A program made the position numbers and the translations under genes. A stretch of DNA of 64,000 nt, from the NCBI GenBank assembly GCA_943737045.1, contig CALSFV010000492.1, forward strand, positions 1 through 64,000, written 5' to 3'. Of the stretch, positions 12,206-28,069 are shown piece by piece; the stretch's first letter is position 1, and every line of letters begins with the position of its first letter. The stretch is from Parapristionchus giblindavisi. Its lineage: Eukaryota; Nematoda; Chromadorea; Rhabditida; Diplogasteridae. Below the pieces are notes generated by a model. The model was not told the origin of the DNA. It searched no databases and was given only the letters and a program-made list of their open reading frames with translations.

Positions 12206-12412
12206 CTATCTTCCCTCTCCTTCTTCCTACCACCATCTCTTCCTCTCCCTCTCCTTCTTCCTACCACCATCTCTTCCTTTCCCTCTCCTTCTTCATACCA
12301 CTATCTCTTCCTCTCCCTCTCCTTCTTCCTACCACCATCTCTTCCTCTCCCTCTCCTTCTTCCTACCACCATCTCTTCCTCTCCCTCTCCTTCTTCCTAC
12401 CTTCCTCTCCCT
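12206..12412. repeat. Minisatellite, ~34-bp unit, about six copies
   Basis: The unit is built from TCTCCCTCTCCTTCTTCC followed by TACCACCATCTC. It repeats with few changes (one copy has CATACCACTATC). It is pyrimidine-rich on the + strand. Confidence 0.85.
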
Positions 12413-12552
12413 CTTAACCCTTCACTATACTACTCTTCTTCTTCATTTATCTCATTCATATTTCTCTTCTTTCTTCTACAGATAGTTATTCATTCTTTAC
12501 CTTCTCCTCTATACGGAGAGGGAGGAGAAGCATGGAATGGAATGGAAGAGAG

Positions 12553-13095
12553 AGGGGAGAGGGAGATGGAGAGGGAGAGGGAGAGGGAGAGGGAGAGGGA
12601 GAGGGAGAGGGAGAGGGAGAGGGAGAGGGAGAGGGAGAGGGAGAGGGAGAGGGAGAGGGAGAGGGAGAGGGAGAGGGAGAGGGAGAGGGAGAGGGAGAGG
12701 GAGAGGGAGAGGGAGAGGGAGAGGGAGAGGGAGAGGGAGAGGGAGAGGGAGAGGGAGAGGGAGAGGGAGAGGGAGAGGGAGAGGGAGAGGGAGAGGGAGA
12801 GGGAGAGGGAGAGGGAGAGGGGAGGGGAGAGGGAGAGGGAGAGGGAGAGGGAGAGGGAGAGGGAGAGGGAGAGGGAGAGGGAGAGGGAGAGGGAGAGGGA
12901 GAGGGAGAGGGAGAGGGAGAGGGAGAGGGAGAGGGAGAGGGAGAGGGAGAGGGAGAGGGAGAGGGAGAGGGAGAGGGAGAGGGAGAGGGAGAGGGAGAGG
13001 GAGAGGGAGAGGGAGAGGGAGAGGGAGAGGGAGAGGGAGAGGGAGAGGGAGAGGGAGAGGGAGAGGGAGAGGGAAAGGGAGAGGGAAAGGGAGAG
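12553..13095. repeat. GAGGGA hexamer satellite, ~90 copies
   Basis: A nearly perfect (GAGGGA)n array with one irregularity near 12820 (GGGGAGGGG) and A substitutions at the right end. All frames are open simply because the hexamer has no stop, so the long Glu-Arg, Gly-Glu and Leu-Ser frames are artefacts. The array lies 300 bases upstream of the testin start codon, probably in its 5' UTR intron or promoter. Confidence 0.97.
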
Positions 13096-13390
13096 GAAGA
13101 GAAAGGAATGGTGAGTCATTCTGTTCAATCTATGACTCTTTATACACCTTTTATATCTTTCTTCTTCTTCTCCTTTATGATTACAACTTTGTTCTACTCT
13201 TTCATATCTATTCTATTCTCTATATATATTTCATTCATTCAATATCTTCATATACTATCTCTTCTCATCTATATATAACCTTGACTATTCTCTTTCCCTT
13301 TCCAGGTTGTCTCCAAGGGGAGTCTACATCTCTCCCTCTCCCTCTCATTCTCCATCTCATTCTCCCTCTCCCTCTTCATCTTCATCTTAA

Positions 13391-16300
13391 ATGGATTCCC
13401 CAGAGGATCCTCCAACATTAGTCAATCCTCGTATCTTTGAACTAGAAGTTAAACCGAAGGTACATATTTCTTCTTCTTCTTCTCTAAGTTCTTCTAATTC
13501 TTCTTTATCTTCTCACTTTCCTCTTCATAGAATCTCTTCTTTCTTCCTTATTCAAACATTTCTTCTTCTTCCCTTTGTTATCCTTAAAGGGACTGTGCAA
13601 CGAAAAATGACCTGTACTTATTTTATTCTATTTGATTCGCTGAAAAATATCATTTTCATTTAAAAAATCAATAATTGACCGCTAAGCAGAAAAAAAATAA
13701 CAAAAAATGAAAATTCGCTAAACGCAGTAAACTCGCCTGAGACGTTCCCTAAACACCACGCACCACAGACCGCTATTCTATTGATTGATTTAGCCAAAAA
13801 TGGTTGGCCTCGTTTTATTTTAATTTATTTATTTTCTTTTGATTCGTTTTTTTTTCTTTTTTTTCTCTTTTGCATTGATTGTTACCACGGAAAACGACGA
13901 TTGCTAGACAACATTATCCACCGGATAATGCAAGTGGTATACTTTACATTTATGTTACTCTTCTCAACACTGGGCAACGTTTATACTATTGTCACAGGCA
14001 TTCGCAAAATAATATTCTTCTCACAGATGCAAGTCTTTATTTGTATGTGTATGGCATTTATTCATTCCTTTCCATCATATACATTGTATTCAGCATAATT
14101 TACGTAAACTTTTATAAATATTTATCAAATTGAATCGATATTCATCATTTTATCTTCCTCCTTATTGTTAGATGATGCCGTTGTAATCTGTAAACAGATA
14201 AACAATTAATAAAAACGTTAGCTTATAACATCACACACAACCACCTCTCACGTAATACCTCACAATAAAGACAGAAATAAAGACTACAGCTCAGGTGTTT
14301 GATTCCATGCATGATCATGTAAAATCGTGCATCCGTACCATGGACGGCGGATCTTCCATGATCTTACATAGAATCTCAGAATTCATGCATAATGACAGAT
14401 AATCCATGCAGGATTTGAGTACGTTCCATGGATGAACATGCCATTTATTGCACAAATTATCCTTCATGATGCATGGATTCAGACACGTGAGACAGTGTTA
14501 TCAGTGAGAACCTAAGACTAAAGGGATAGTCAAACGAATTATCGAATCGCATAGAACATATAATGATAACGAGCATAAGTTCTTTCATAGAGTGAACAAG
14601 TAAACCATCAACAGTTAAAAATTAAAAGCTTTAAAATGTACCTGTAGTTGTTTCCTTCTTGGATGCAGCCTGAATAGCAAGTAGTCGTCAACGTTGTACT
14701 CGAACTCTGTAAATAACATTATTAATTAAGAAAAATATCAATGAAAGCAAGTGACAATGCTTACGAGTTCTTGCACTCATGAGTTACATTTTTGTCAACG
14801 TGCAACACGCTTAAATCTTGCGTTATTGATAGACTGCTGCTCAGAGAACACAATATCAGTCACATGACTCTAATAATAGCCTAATGCTACTGATATTCAC
14901 TTATTAAACAGCAACAGTAACTGCTGTTATACATCATTCAGATAAATTGCAAGAGTCCTACCTTTCTATTCTTTCCTCCTCCATCCAGTAATCCAGAAGT
15001 TGGACCGAATCAAGGGGCGGCATATTAACTATAAACAGAATCATGAATTGACCAAAAACGAAAGTAAATGCGTATATAGTTATGGAAAACGCAGGTAATT
15101 CGATCAAAATCTGATGAGCTTGACGAACTTAACTTAAGTTCGTCAAACTCATGGAAGCAAATGGACTTATTCTGGTGAATAAGAAGAGTAGGCGCCTCAA
15201 CACTCATTCTCTAGTCAGGGGTTAACGATCAGAAATAAAAATAACCACAACAAACAAAGTAATAAAAGCAAAACAACGATGACAGTAAAAACGTAACTCA
15301 GAGCAAGATCTTACAGCGCAAAATGTGCGCTGCAAAATCTTTCAAACCAATCAATTCACTAAACCGTATGACTTTTTCGTCCAAGGCGGGTTTCCGTTGT
15401 TTATCTTATCACGAAATGATTTTATTTATTTGAATTGAAAAATAAAGTATTTAGAGTACATTATTTCTTTTCATATTTCGTCAAGACTGGCCTTGGGTCA
15501 ATATAAATCGAAAACAATAAAGAAAAAAAATAGTAAAAATATTCGTCAGATCGTTTCATACTTCCTTTAAAGAGACAAACTTAGTCAATACTTTAACTAT
15601 AACATCAAATTGGTATACATACATTCTATTACTATTTCATTCTCTTCTAATTAGAATGTTTTGTCTTTATTCATTCATTCAGATTGAACTATAAATATCG
15701 ATTGATTAAAGGGAATGATTTATTCTATTTTCAGTTGATTCTTTCACATGAAATAGGTGCAGGATCTCAATGTACAAAATGTTCATGTCCTGGATTAGAT
15801 CTACATTATTGGAGGTATTTATATATATGTAGTGACCATCACATAGATGGTAGGGAGGTTACAAATACGTTGTACAAACCATATTTTTGATTGAGTCTTG
15901 GTGTATTTTTAAAAAGCTACTGTATATATTCGTTATTTCTATCAATTTTCACAATGAAATAAAAATTAAAGATTATTCAATTACAGAAAGCGATGTAAGA
16001 ATTGTTCATGTAAATTAGAGGATCATGATGTAATACTAGAGACAGATCATGCTCAAATATTGATTGGTATTAAATATTTCTTATTAAAGTCCATATCAAT
16101 GTTGAGAAATCAAATACGAATAATTATATTATATTGCTTCAAAGTATTTCGAAAGAGATCGGCCAAACTTATCATGGTGTCTTTGCACTTTTTTCTACAC
16201 TTACTTTGAACCCTCTTACTCGGACAAGAGCGAGAGCTATGCCTTGTGCTATTTTTCTTACATGGGGGCCTATAGATCAGCAAATGTGATAAGTTTCATT

Positions 16301-19300
16301 TGCCAACTCTCTTTCATTGACTATATTTTATTTTTAGCTATGGGACAGTTGCCCAGTGTTTGACATATCCTTCTCCATTTGTACCGTATGGGACGGACTG
16401 CATAGAAGCGAACCACTAACTACCCCAGTCAATGAAGCATGAGGGCAGTGTCGTGTAACAGTCTTCTCCTGGTATTGTCAGTTCAAGAAAAAACCATTTT
16501 TGTTTGTTTGAAAAAGAGTCCAGGATGTCGTCCCAGTTTGAATCAAGACTTGGTTCTTCGCACTGTCCCAAGTCAGCCGAAGCAGAGTTAGAGATACATG
16601 GAGCAGGCAACTGATACTCCAAGATCCACCATCCATTGTATCCTCATTCGGTCTTCTCTTCGCATTAAGCCATGCTATACAGAAACCGAGTCGGCATCTC
16701 CGATCCGAAATCCGAATGGAAGAAATGAGTCGCTCTTTTTCTTCTTCTGCTCTCTTGGTTGGGTACATCTCGAACTATTATCTGAGGGGCAGACTGTTAA
16801 CACCGATGCCTTATGCGAGCAACTGGAGGAGATGGAGGGCCGAGTCCTTCTCAGACACTTTGTGTGATTAAAGGTATTACTTTTAATGGGCAACGAAAGG
16901 ACACATAACACTAACAAGGCGCAGAAAAAACTGAGAAATTTACGGATCGACTTACTTCCCCATCCACCGTATTCCCCCGACCTTTCCCCTTGAGAGTACC
17001 GTGCTTTCCGATCACTCTTGGACTGCTGCAGAGGAAAAACCTTTCACAAGCAGACCAATGTGAATTGGGAGATCGGCCTGTGAATTGCTCCCAAAGGAGT
17101 TCTGGCAGTATGGTGTCATGCATTGTCTACGAGATGGAGGACAGTTATTGTTAAACATTTGCAGTATATCACAATTTGAATGCAGTTTCTTCGTTAGTTA
17201 TTTGAAGAATCATGAATGGTGTAAAAAGTGCAAAGACTTTCCGGACACCCTAATATTTTTAATTTTTTTCGTTTGACAGCACTCCATAACAAATGAAAAT
17301 TAGCATTATTGAACAATTTTGAATTGTAGGTCGTTTATTTGGTGTTCATGAAATCTTCGAAGGTCGAATAACATCTTCTATTGCATCATCAATTACGAAT
17401 TCTCATTCTATTAATGAACCTTCTTATGCTATTCCATTCAAACAATCTCCCATTGTTAGTTATTTTTATTATTAATGTATTTTTATTAATTTTTTAAATA
17501 TTTTCTAGCTGATTGTTTTTTCTTTATATATCACATACCGTCAAAACCAGAGTAAACGACGCAAGTGAAAATCTCTTCATTTTTCATAATGCATCGATTT
17601 TATTTCCTTGACCATTATTTCGAATTCTTTGAATTTTGTGGAATAGAATCCCTCCAGTACACCCAGGAATATTTTGATTTCAATATCAAAGATTCATATC
17701 TCATTTTATTAAGAAGTGATCTTCTTTTCGTATACACTTCTCTTCATCTAAACGGTCACTATAAAATACACTTTTTCAATGAATATCAAATTGCCTTCCT
17801 TTTCTTAATTGAGTTGATGGAACACATATGAGTGAAACTCACATGTCGTTTATCATGAAAATCAGCACAGAAAGTTGAAAATTTGAAAAATATGGAAAAA
17901 TCTCCTTGAATTCGATTATTATGATTGATTAATATGATTTGATTAAGAGATCAACACCATCGGCAGTGTATAATGTTCGAATGGAAAATCCATCAAATGA
18001 AGAACAGAATAATAAAGTTTATTCATTCATATATTCTATTTGTTTAATTGATTGTATTTTGAGTCAACGACTGAATATGCATGGATTCCATTAGAAGATC
18101 CTAGAATAGTAGAGAAATATATGGATAGTTTACCATTGAATGAAAGACCAATTATTGGTAGTGAAGGAGAAAAGAATAGAAAGAAAAGATTAACTCATCA
18201 GGTATAATCATTCATATCATTCATTCGAGATTCTATCAATTTAGTTACCTTTATTTGATTTTGATCTAAATAATAAAATGGTATCCGATGAAAAGGAAAA
18301 GGAAAGTCTAAACAAGTTCATAACGAATATTAGACAAAACGTGAGTTTTCATTCTTTATACGAATTTTATAATCATCACCAAATTTTAAGAAATTTATTC
18401 TTTTTTTTTATTAAGTGAATTGGATTACTGTTTAAATATTGTGTAATTACAGATAGTTGGAGTTGGAGAAATAGTTGAAGTAGATAGAGATAAATATATA
18501 GATAGAGCAACTAAGAATCTATCAATTCATCCTTCTCATGAACATTATGATGAAAATGGAATGAGAACTATTCTACCTACGGTATGTTCATTTTAATTAA
18601 TATTTTATGATTCAATAGAAAATATATAATTTGTTTTCAGGATTGTAAGACTTGCAATGTAAAGTTAGTAGATGGAGATATAGCAGTGGCAACTTCTCAT
18701 GGAAAGAAAGAAGTGAGTAATGTCTATGTATCATCATTATTGAATAGAAACAATACATATTATGATACAATTGATAGTATCGAAATATTCCTTTCTTTAA
18801 ATATCAAAAAACTACACTTTATGGAGGCATTCGAACTATCAAAAAATATATAGAAAATATTGTAGGATTCATGGCATCCAAAATGTTTCCGTTGTTGTAT
18901 ATGTAATGATCTTCTTGCTGATCTAATCTATTTCTATCATAATGGTGATTATTATTGTGGACGTCATTTCGCTGAGAAACAATATCCTCGATGTTCAGGG
19001 TGTGATGAAGTATACAATATTATAATAATATCATTAGACCATCATCATATATCTTTTTTAGTTGATATTCGCTAAAGAATACACTTTGGCTGAAGAGAAA
19101 TCATGGCACTTCGAGCATTTTGCATGTGATAAGTGAGTTATATTGATATGACGAATAGATGATTAGGGTATATTTGTGATGTAGATGTGATCTTCGATTG
19201 GGTGGTCATCGATATATAACAAAAGATGATCAACCTCATTGTCTTCAATGTTATCTCAAACATTATGCAAAGGTATCAAATGCTTTTCATCTATTCAATC

Positions 19301-19922
19301 TTTGGAGCGCGGCAATTTTTTTATGTTTTTCTCGCTTTAGAAAGAAAAATTTCGGGACATTCTGATTTTTCGTTTTTTGTCTTATAACATGCCATTTCCT
19401 GATAGAATGAAAACCTGATCTGATCATACTTGGTAGCCATTCGCAAGTAAATGCGTTTCTTACTTTCATTTTGGTAAGATAAGCGAAAAAGTCCATTTTT
19501 CCCCAAACGAATTTTTCGATTTTCTATTGGGAAAAAAAGGTTGCCGAAAATTTTGGAATATTTCGGGAAATGTTTTTTTAAATAATTTTAACAACCATGT
19601 ATTCTATGAATTCAATCAATACTCTTCATCCATTCAATCAATTCAATTCATTTAGACATGTGGTTGTTGTAATGGAAAGATCTCAGCTGATGAGAAAAGA
19701 CTTAATTATGGAGATAAACATTGGCATGCAACAAAAGATTGTTTCAGGTAATCAATCATATTTATTCATTAAATTATCAAAATCATAAAAATATAATTTA
19801 TAATTATTATTATTTGTAGATGTGAAGAATGTAAGAAGAATTTGATCGGAGACAAATTTTTACTCAAAGAAAACATTATTTTTTGTTCGGCAAAATGCAA
19901 GATCGACCATAGTTCAAAATAA
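13391..19922 (+). CDS. tes: Testin: PET domain plus three LIM domains
   Basis: Fourteen exons join in frame (13391-13459, 15735-15814, 15987-16066, 17330-17454, 17948-18016, 18064-18201, 18245-18340, 18453-18581, 18641-18712, 18866-19009, 19062-19132, 19185-19272, 19656-19747, 19820-19922), giving 451 residues (human testin has 421). The N-terminal Cys-rich block [29 protein letters not shown] and LEDHD match testin. The PET domain has [20 protein letters not shown] and ends near [13 protein letters not shown]1 has [24 protein letters not shown]2 has [28 protein letters not shown]3 has [26 protein letters not shown] and the ending [14 protein letters not shown]. All zinc ligands are present. 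Testin acts at focal adhesions and stress fibres, linking zyxin/VASP-type partners. Its introns hold a TTAA element, a mariner relic, a TA MITE and an AT-rich insert. Confidence 0.95.
13588..15566 (-). mobile_element. 1.98-kb TTAA-flanked element with - strand exon-like blocks
   Basis: The ends AGGGACTGTGCAACGA and, in reverse complement, AGGAAGTATGAAACGA each abut TTAA (13584-13587, 15567-15570). On the - strand there are splice-bounded segments. One is a 60-codon open frame from 15207 whose start has a Ser-rich run. Another lies at about 14943-15020 and ends in AAAG|GTAGGA. A third runs from an acceptor TTTACAG at about 14708 to ACAG|GTACAT at about 14642. I could not assemble a convincing protein and see no transposase. 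It also contains the CCATGCATGATC-rich insert at 14294-14492. It occupies testin intron 1. Confidence 0.7.
14294..14492. mobile_element. Small palindromic element with ATGCATGATC words
   Basis: The inverted ends are CAGGTGTTTGATTCCATGC and, in reverse complement, CACGTGTCTGAATCCATGC. CATGCATGATC-like words recur inside. The same family appears at 57860-58142. Confidence 0.6.
16150..17262 (+). pseudogene. Degenerate mariner transposon in testin intron 3
   Basis: The right terminus, in reverse complement, reads AGGGTGTCCGGAAAGTC TTTGCAC.. and the left terminus shares GTCTTTGCACTTTTT, consistent with mariner inverted repeats. On the + strand near 16800-17140, frames carry [25 protein letters not shown] and LDCCRGKTF, the conserved C-terminal part of mariner transposases (the DD34D-type family). 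Frameshifts and in-frame stops separate these pieces, including a stop directly after PDLSP. No intact transposase remains. Confidence 0.75.
17538..17915. mobile_element. TA MITE, family of 60723-61185 (partial copy)
   Basis: It starts TA|CCGTCAAAACCAGAG like the complete copy at 60723 and shares internal blocks such as GGAAAAATCTCCT and CAGCACAGAAAGTTG in inverted order. The right inverted repeat is missing or diverged. It lies in testin intron 4. Confidence 0.6.
19300..19590. mobile_element. AT-rich insert with CGAAAAATTT-type words
   Basis: Testin intron 12 is swollen by about 300 bases rich in TTTTTCG/CGAAAA and TTTCGGGA words resembling the body of the word-type hAT-like elements. Clear inverted termini are not found, so the assignment is tentative. 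Confidence 0.4.
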
Positions 19923-20278
19923 GATTCTTAATGTGTTTACCACTTTTATCATTCTCAGTTAAGTATTTCCATATTTTAATCTCAAGTATTTTCATATTAA
20001 TTCCCTTTCTGTTATCATTCCATATTCAATTCCTTTTCTCATTTCCTTCCTGGTGACTTCATTCTTATCAACATATCTGCTACTTTTTCAATGCTTTCTA
20101 TCACTTATACAAAACTACTTACAACTTTATTGTTTATATGCAAATATCACAATAAATACGCTTATTACTAAGACCGAGAGATCAATATTTGACTTGTATT
20201 GGGAATATTGAGATGCTCTATTGAGATGAAATTGATTGATATGAACTATATAATAGATAAGAAAACTATGATATTCAT
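19923..20278. other. 3' intergenic gap, testin to chemoreceptor
   Basis: A 356-base gap between convergent genes. It has several AATAAA-like signals (for example near 20151) and no other feature. Confidence 0.6.
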
Positions 20279-24257
<3,979 letters not shown>

Positions 24258-24541
24258 CGATTTACATACTCTCTATTCTTTCCATACTATTTTCTTCTCT
24301 TTTTCTCTTCTCTACCTCATCTCTTTTCCCTTCTTCTAGTCTTTCTTCACCTCTTTCTACCTCTTAGCCTCCAGTTTCCTTTCTCACTCCTCTCAAGACA
24401 TCTTATGTACTTCATCTAAGAGCTATTATTCATATAAATATTCTTATTTTTCATTCTTCATATATGAATGAATGAACTCGATAATGAGATACACGACAAT
24501 TGAAGATATTATGAACATTATGAACAGACAAAACAAGTATT

Positions 24542-25769
24542 CTACTGATTGACAAAATCATTGCCACGTCCTTTATAGAAACCACCATTTGAAGATATTG
24601 GAAGAAATGGAGAAGATGATGAAGAAGAAGATGATGAAGGTGATCCAAATCGAGGAAATGAAGAAGAAGATGAAGTGAATCTAGATGAAGATGATGAATC
24701 AAACATATCCATTATATTATCCAATATAGAATATTCACGATCCCGAATACCATTCACCCCTGTAATATATTAGTTATTAATATATACATGTTGTGATAAT
24801 AATAATAATAATATTTTATCATTTCTTACAGAGAGGTTACTTATGGTGGGATAAAATAGAGAAATTTGAGCGTGAAATAAAATATGAAGAAATGTAGTAT
24901 GCACTGCAATTACTTGATCACAGCGACGTGATATAAAATCATGATATTATTAAACTATTCAATACATATCTTTTTCTTTTCTATTTAATTATATGGTAAT
25001 GATCATCTTCTCTAATAGAACTAGTAATATCCTTAATGGACTTCTTCTCATAATAAGCTTATACTAGATCTTCTTTTCCTCTATACTACTTAACTTGTTT
25101 CTCTATTCATTCATTATCTTCATTTTACTTACCTACCAAAAGGAGAACTTGAACGAGAAGTGAATCTATCAGGACCATATGGACTTCCTCCAAATGGAAA
25201 TCCGATATCATTTCCATAATATGGTCCATTACTACCAAATGATCCTCCATATCCTCCTCCAATGAATCGAGGACGACCCCAGAAACCTAACATTTATATC
25301 TTCCATCATCTTTAATTTTATTTTAAACAAAAAATCAATGGATTTTGAATGTATTGTTTGACATAGTATAATTATTAAATTATATTGTTCTAGGGAATTT
25401 TTCAAACGTTTTTTTTTCAATGTAAAATCTTTTTGAGCCTTTCTTTCTGAGGAAAGTCAATTAATGTCATGAAGAGAAAATATGAATACATACGGTAGAT
25501 TAGATATGTAGTAATAACAGGTGAAATGTTAATGAATATAGATATAGACAATATGATATGAATAGAATACCTTGTGGTTGAGGTATAAATGCAGGGGCAT
25601 TTCCAGGTCCAAGATATGGAGCATCTCCTGTTATCGATTTCAATTCAGCCATTCCTCCCCCTGCACCGTATACTGTATACACTGCACTACAGAGTACTGT
25701 AATTGATATGATCACATTATGAATCAATCAATAAATACAAATCTTACCAATCAATATAGATTTATACAT
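24542..25769 (-). CDS. Secreted Gly/Ser/Phe/Pro-rich protein, 171 aa
   Basis: Four exons (25748-25769, 25571-25696, 25137-25286, 24542-24759) join in frame. The N-terminus MYKSILIVLCSAVYTVYGAG is a typical signal peptide with likely cleavage after YTVYG or near it. The mature chain contains APYLGPGNAPAFIPQPQGFW, a Gly/Tyr/Phe-rich middle (GGGYGGSFGSNGPYYG, FPFGGSPYGPDRF) and a C-terminal poly-Ser region (FGSPSSSSSSSSSPF). There is no cysteine framework in the mature part. I do not recognise a family; cuticle, mucus or antimicrobial Gly-rich roles are only possibilities. It is tail-to-head with the chemoreceptor. Confidence 0.72.
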
Positions 25770-26384
25770 GGATGAAGCTGAAGAAGGAGGAGTATAGATA
25801 GATAGATAGAGTGGGGGTCTATATACTAACCTTGGTTCTCACTCTCCTCCCTTTACTTCAGTACTAGTTACAATTCATTCCATTGAGTCATATCTTATTC
25901 TATTCTCGATTCAGTCAATCACAAATCAATCAAGCAATATAGAATACAATAACACATTCTTCTTCTTCTTCTTTATATTCGCCCAATTCTCTATATCATC
26001 TCTTTCTCTTCTATCATTCTACTTCTTCTGTATCTACAATTCTTCGCTCAATCAATCATATTCTCAATATTACAAAATCTTCATGAAAACATTGGATTTA
26101 TCATAATTTCAACAAAAGTTAAATCATATCAGAAAATCATTTCTAGATTATGAATTATGAGCGATCGACGTGAATTTTTTTAATAAACAAAAAGTGTTGT
26201 TTGCCCAAAGTAGGATGTTTAAGTAAAACAGACCTTGATCCAATGGTTCCACTCTCTTGACCTCTTCTTTCTCTTATTCCATATCTAATATTATATTCTA
26301 TGTATGAATAATTCAGCAGATCATTCATATAATCATTGAGTGAATGAATAGTATAGATTAAGTATAGAATGGAGAACTTGTAAA
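25770..26384. other. Upstream region of the secreted-protein gene
   Basis: AT-rich with a GATA repeat near 25798 and pyrimidine tracts at 25830-26060. A small - strand exon-like piece at about 26223-26263 (KEEVKRVEPLDQ) could belong to an unresolved gene with the exon-like piece at 26393-26465 (EEKKKFVKENFPKGNS). I could not link them to a start or stop. Confidence 0.35.
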
Positions 26385-26968
26385 CTACTTGATAGAGTTG
26401 TCATTGTCTATTGAATTGCCTTTAGGAAAGTTCTCTTTGACGAACTTCTTCTTCTCTTCTAACAAGTACGAATGAATACTCGATGAATGAACTATTGAAG
26501 AGATAGAACTACAATGGAATGTAAAACAATGAAATACATATTGTATTACCCTATCCCATACCATATGAATGAGATAATATAATAGATCAAAATATATGTA
26601 GAGATCATCATTCATAGTTAGAGAAAGTTAAAAGAGAAAGGAAAAGTAAGAATGATACATTCATTCACTTTCTCTTTTAATGTATTCAACTCGTAGAATT
26701 CTATATGGATTTTTCATTAAAGTAATTATTCATAATGAATAATGAATCCATTCTAATATTCATGTATTTCTATGTGAGAAGAGAGTTCAAAATTGTTAGT
26801 GGAAATAAAGAGTATTCATTTGATGAGTTCGATAAGAAACATAAGAAAGTGATAGGTATAATATAATATATTTTATCTATCATTTATGAGAACTAATATT
26901 CTGTATCTATGTTGGATCCATTCCTATTCATTCATTGATAATTAGTCGATGAGACTGAACTCTGGAGA

Positions 26969-27220
26969 TTATTTGAAGATCGATATGAAATGTCTCTTCT
27001 TATGATATTTGAATGAATAGTCGGAGGTTTTATTCATCGTATCCCTTATACATCCATAATCTTCCATTGTCTGGATACTACAGGGTGGATGAGCTATTGC
27101 CTTTCCTGTTCTCACTCTAGCATTCAATGTACATCCAACTATTGATACAGACTTTACTTTCTTCATACAGACATTTGGTAGATCAATAGTTGATAATAGA
27201 TCAATCATAAGAGATATCAT
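26969..27220 (-). CDS. Small Cys-containing ORF, 83 aa, unknown
   Basis: An uninterrupted frame with four cysteines (NVCMK, VGCTL, PPCSI, YGCIR) and basic stretches. An in-frame open region continues about 60 bases upstream of the ATG (EPAAEFIHTI), so this may be the last exon of a longer gene. No signal peptide is evident from this ATG. No family is recognised. Confidence 0.35.
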   Translation of the reverse strand: MISLMIDLLSTIDLPNVCMKKVKSVSIVGCTLNARVRTGKAIAHPPCSIQTMEDYGCIRDTMNKTSDYSFKYHKKRHFISIFK

Positions 27221-28069
27221 ATGAATTGTATGAATGAATTCAGCAGCAGGTTCAGTATTCAGAATGGTAATAATAATTGAAGTTCATACATTGATATTTG
27301 CAACTATTGGAGGTAGTATAGGAACTATCTTTCCCCTTACCTATCTATATTGATTGATTCAATATATCTACAGTATCTTGATACATTTTCTTTTTTTCCT
27401 AATCAGACGTTTTAAAATTTCCAATAAGTTAAATTAGTCCATTTATAATCTGTGGGAATGCCTGTTTCTGAAAAATTTTTATGTAGTTAGATATTCTATG
27501 CATTTGTGAACCATTTTTCGAAAAGATTAAAAAATATAGTATGAAGATTACACTATATGCTCATAGTATCAATGTACTTATGTGTATTCATATTTTATTT
27601 TACTTAAATATGTATTTGGAGCTGTAGTTGATAGATAAAGAAAGTGATAAGATAAGATTGATGAAGATATCCTCGTCTTCTTCATTACAACATTTGTTCG
27701 TTGAGTGAAAGATTGATTGATAATGAATACTTAACTGGAATAGGTTTCAGAAGAATCGAAGGAGTGAAGATATAAACACTCTAGAAGATCTTTCATTCTT
27801 CATTTCTTTATCTCATAAACAAAATGGGAAGGGTGATATTCAATGCCATCTATCCATCAATGCTTTCTATTTCTCTTCTTTCTTCTCATGAATACATTTC
27901 CACTTTATCTTAATTGAACATTCTACCAATTCCTTCAATAATTCAAACTATATACTACTCCATATTTCTCATATATTATCTATTCTAATATCAAAACATT
28001 TGAGTATATGCGAACACGTCGTTTTATATCTTTAATCTAAATATGATAAACATTATTATTCTCAGAACC
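27221..28069. other. Intergenic, no gene supported
   Basis: AT-rich sequence upstream of the gustatory-type receptor. No splice-linked open segments or inverted repeats were recognised. Confidence 0.5.

Noticed and set aside
11939..13421. Several long frames (up to about 390 codons) of Glu-Arg, Gly-Glu, Gly-Arg or Leu-Ser repeats
   Set aside because: They are translations of the GAGGGA hexamer and flanking pyrimidine tracts, which contain no stops in any frame. There is no conserved content outside the repeat.
16416..16917. - strand frames overlapping the mariner relic
   Set aside because: Recognisable transposase motifs are on the + strand in broken frames. The - strand frames are shadows.
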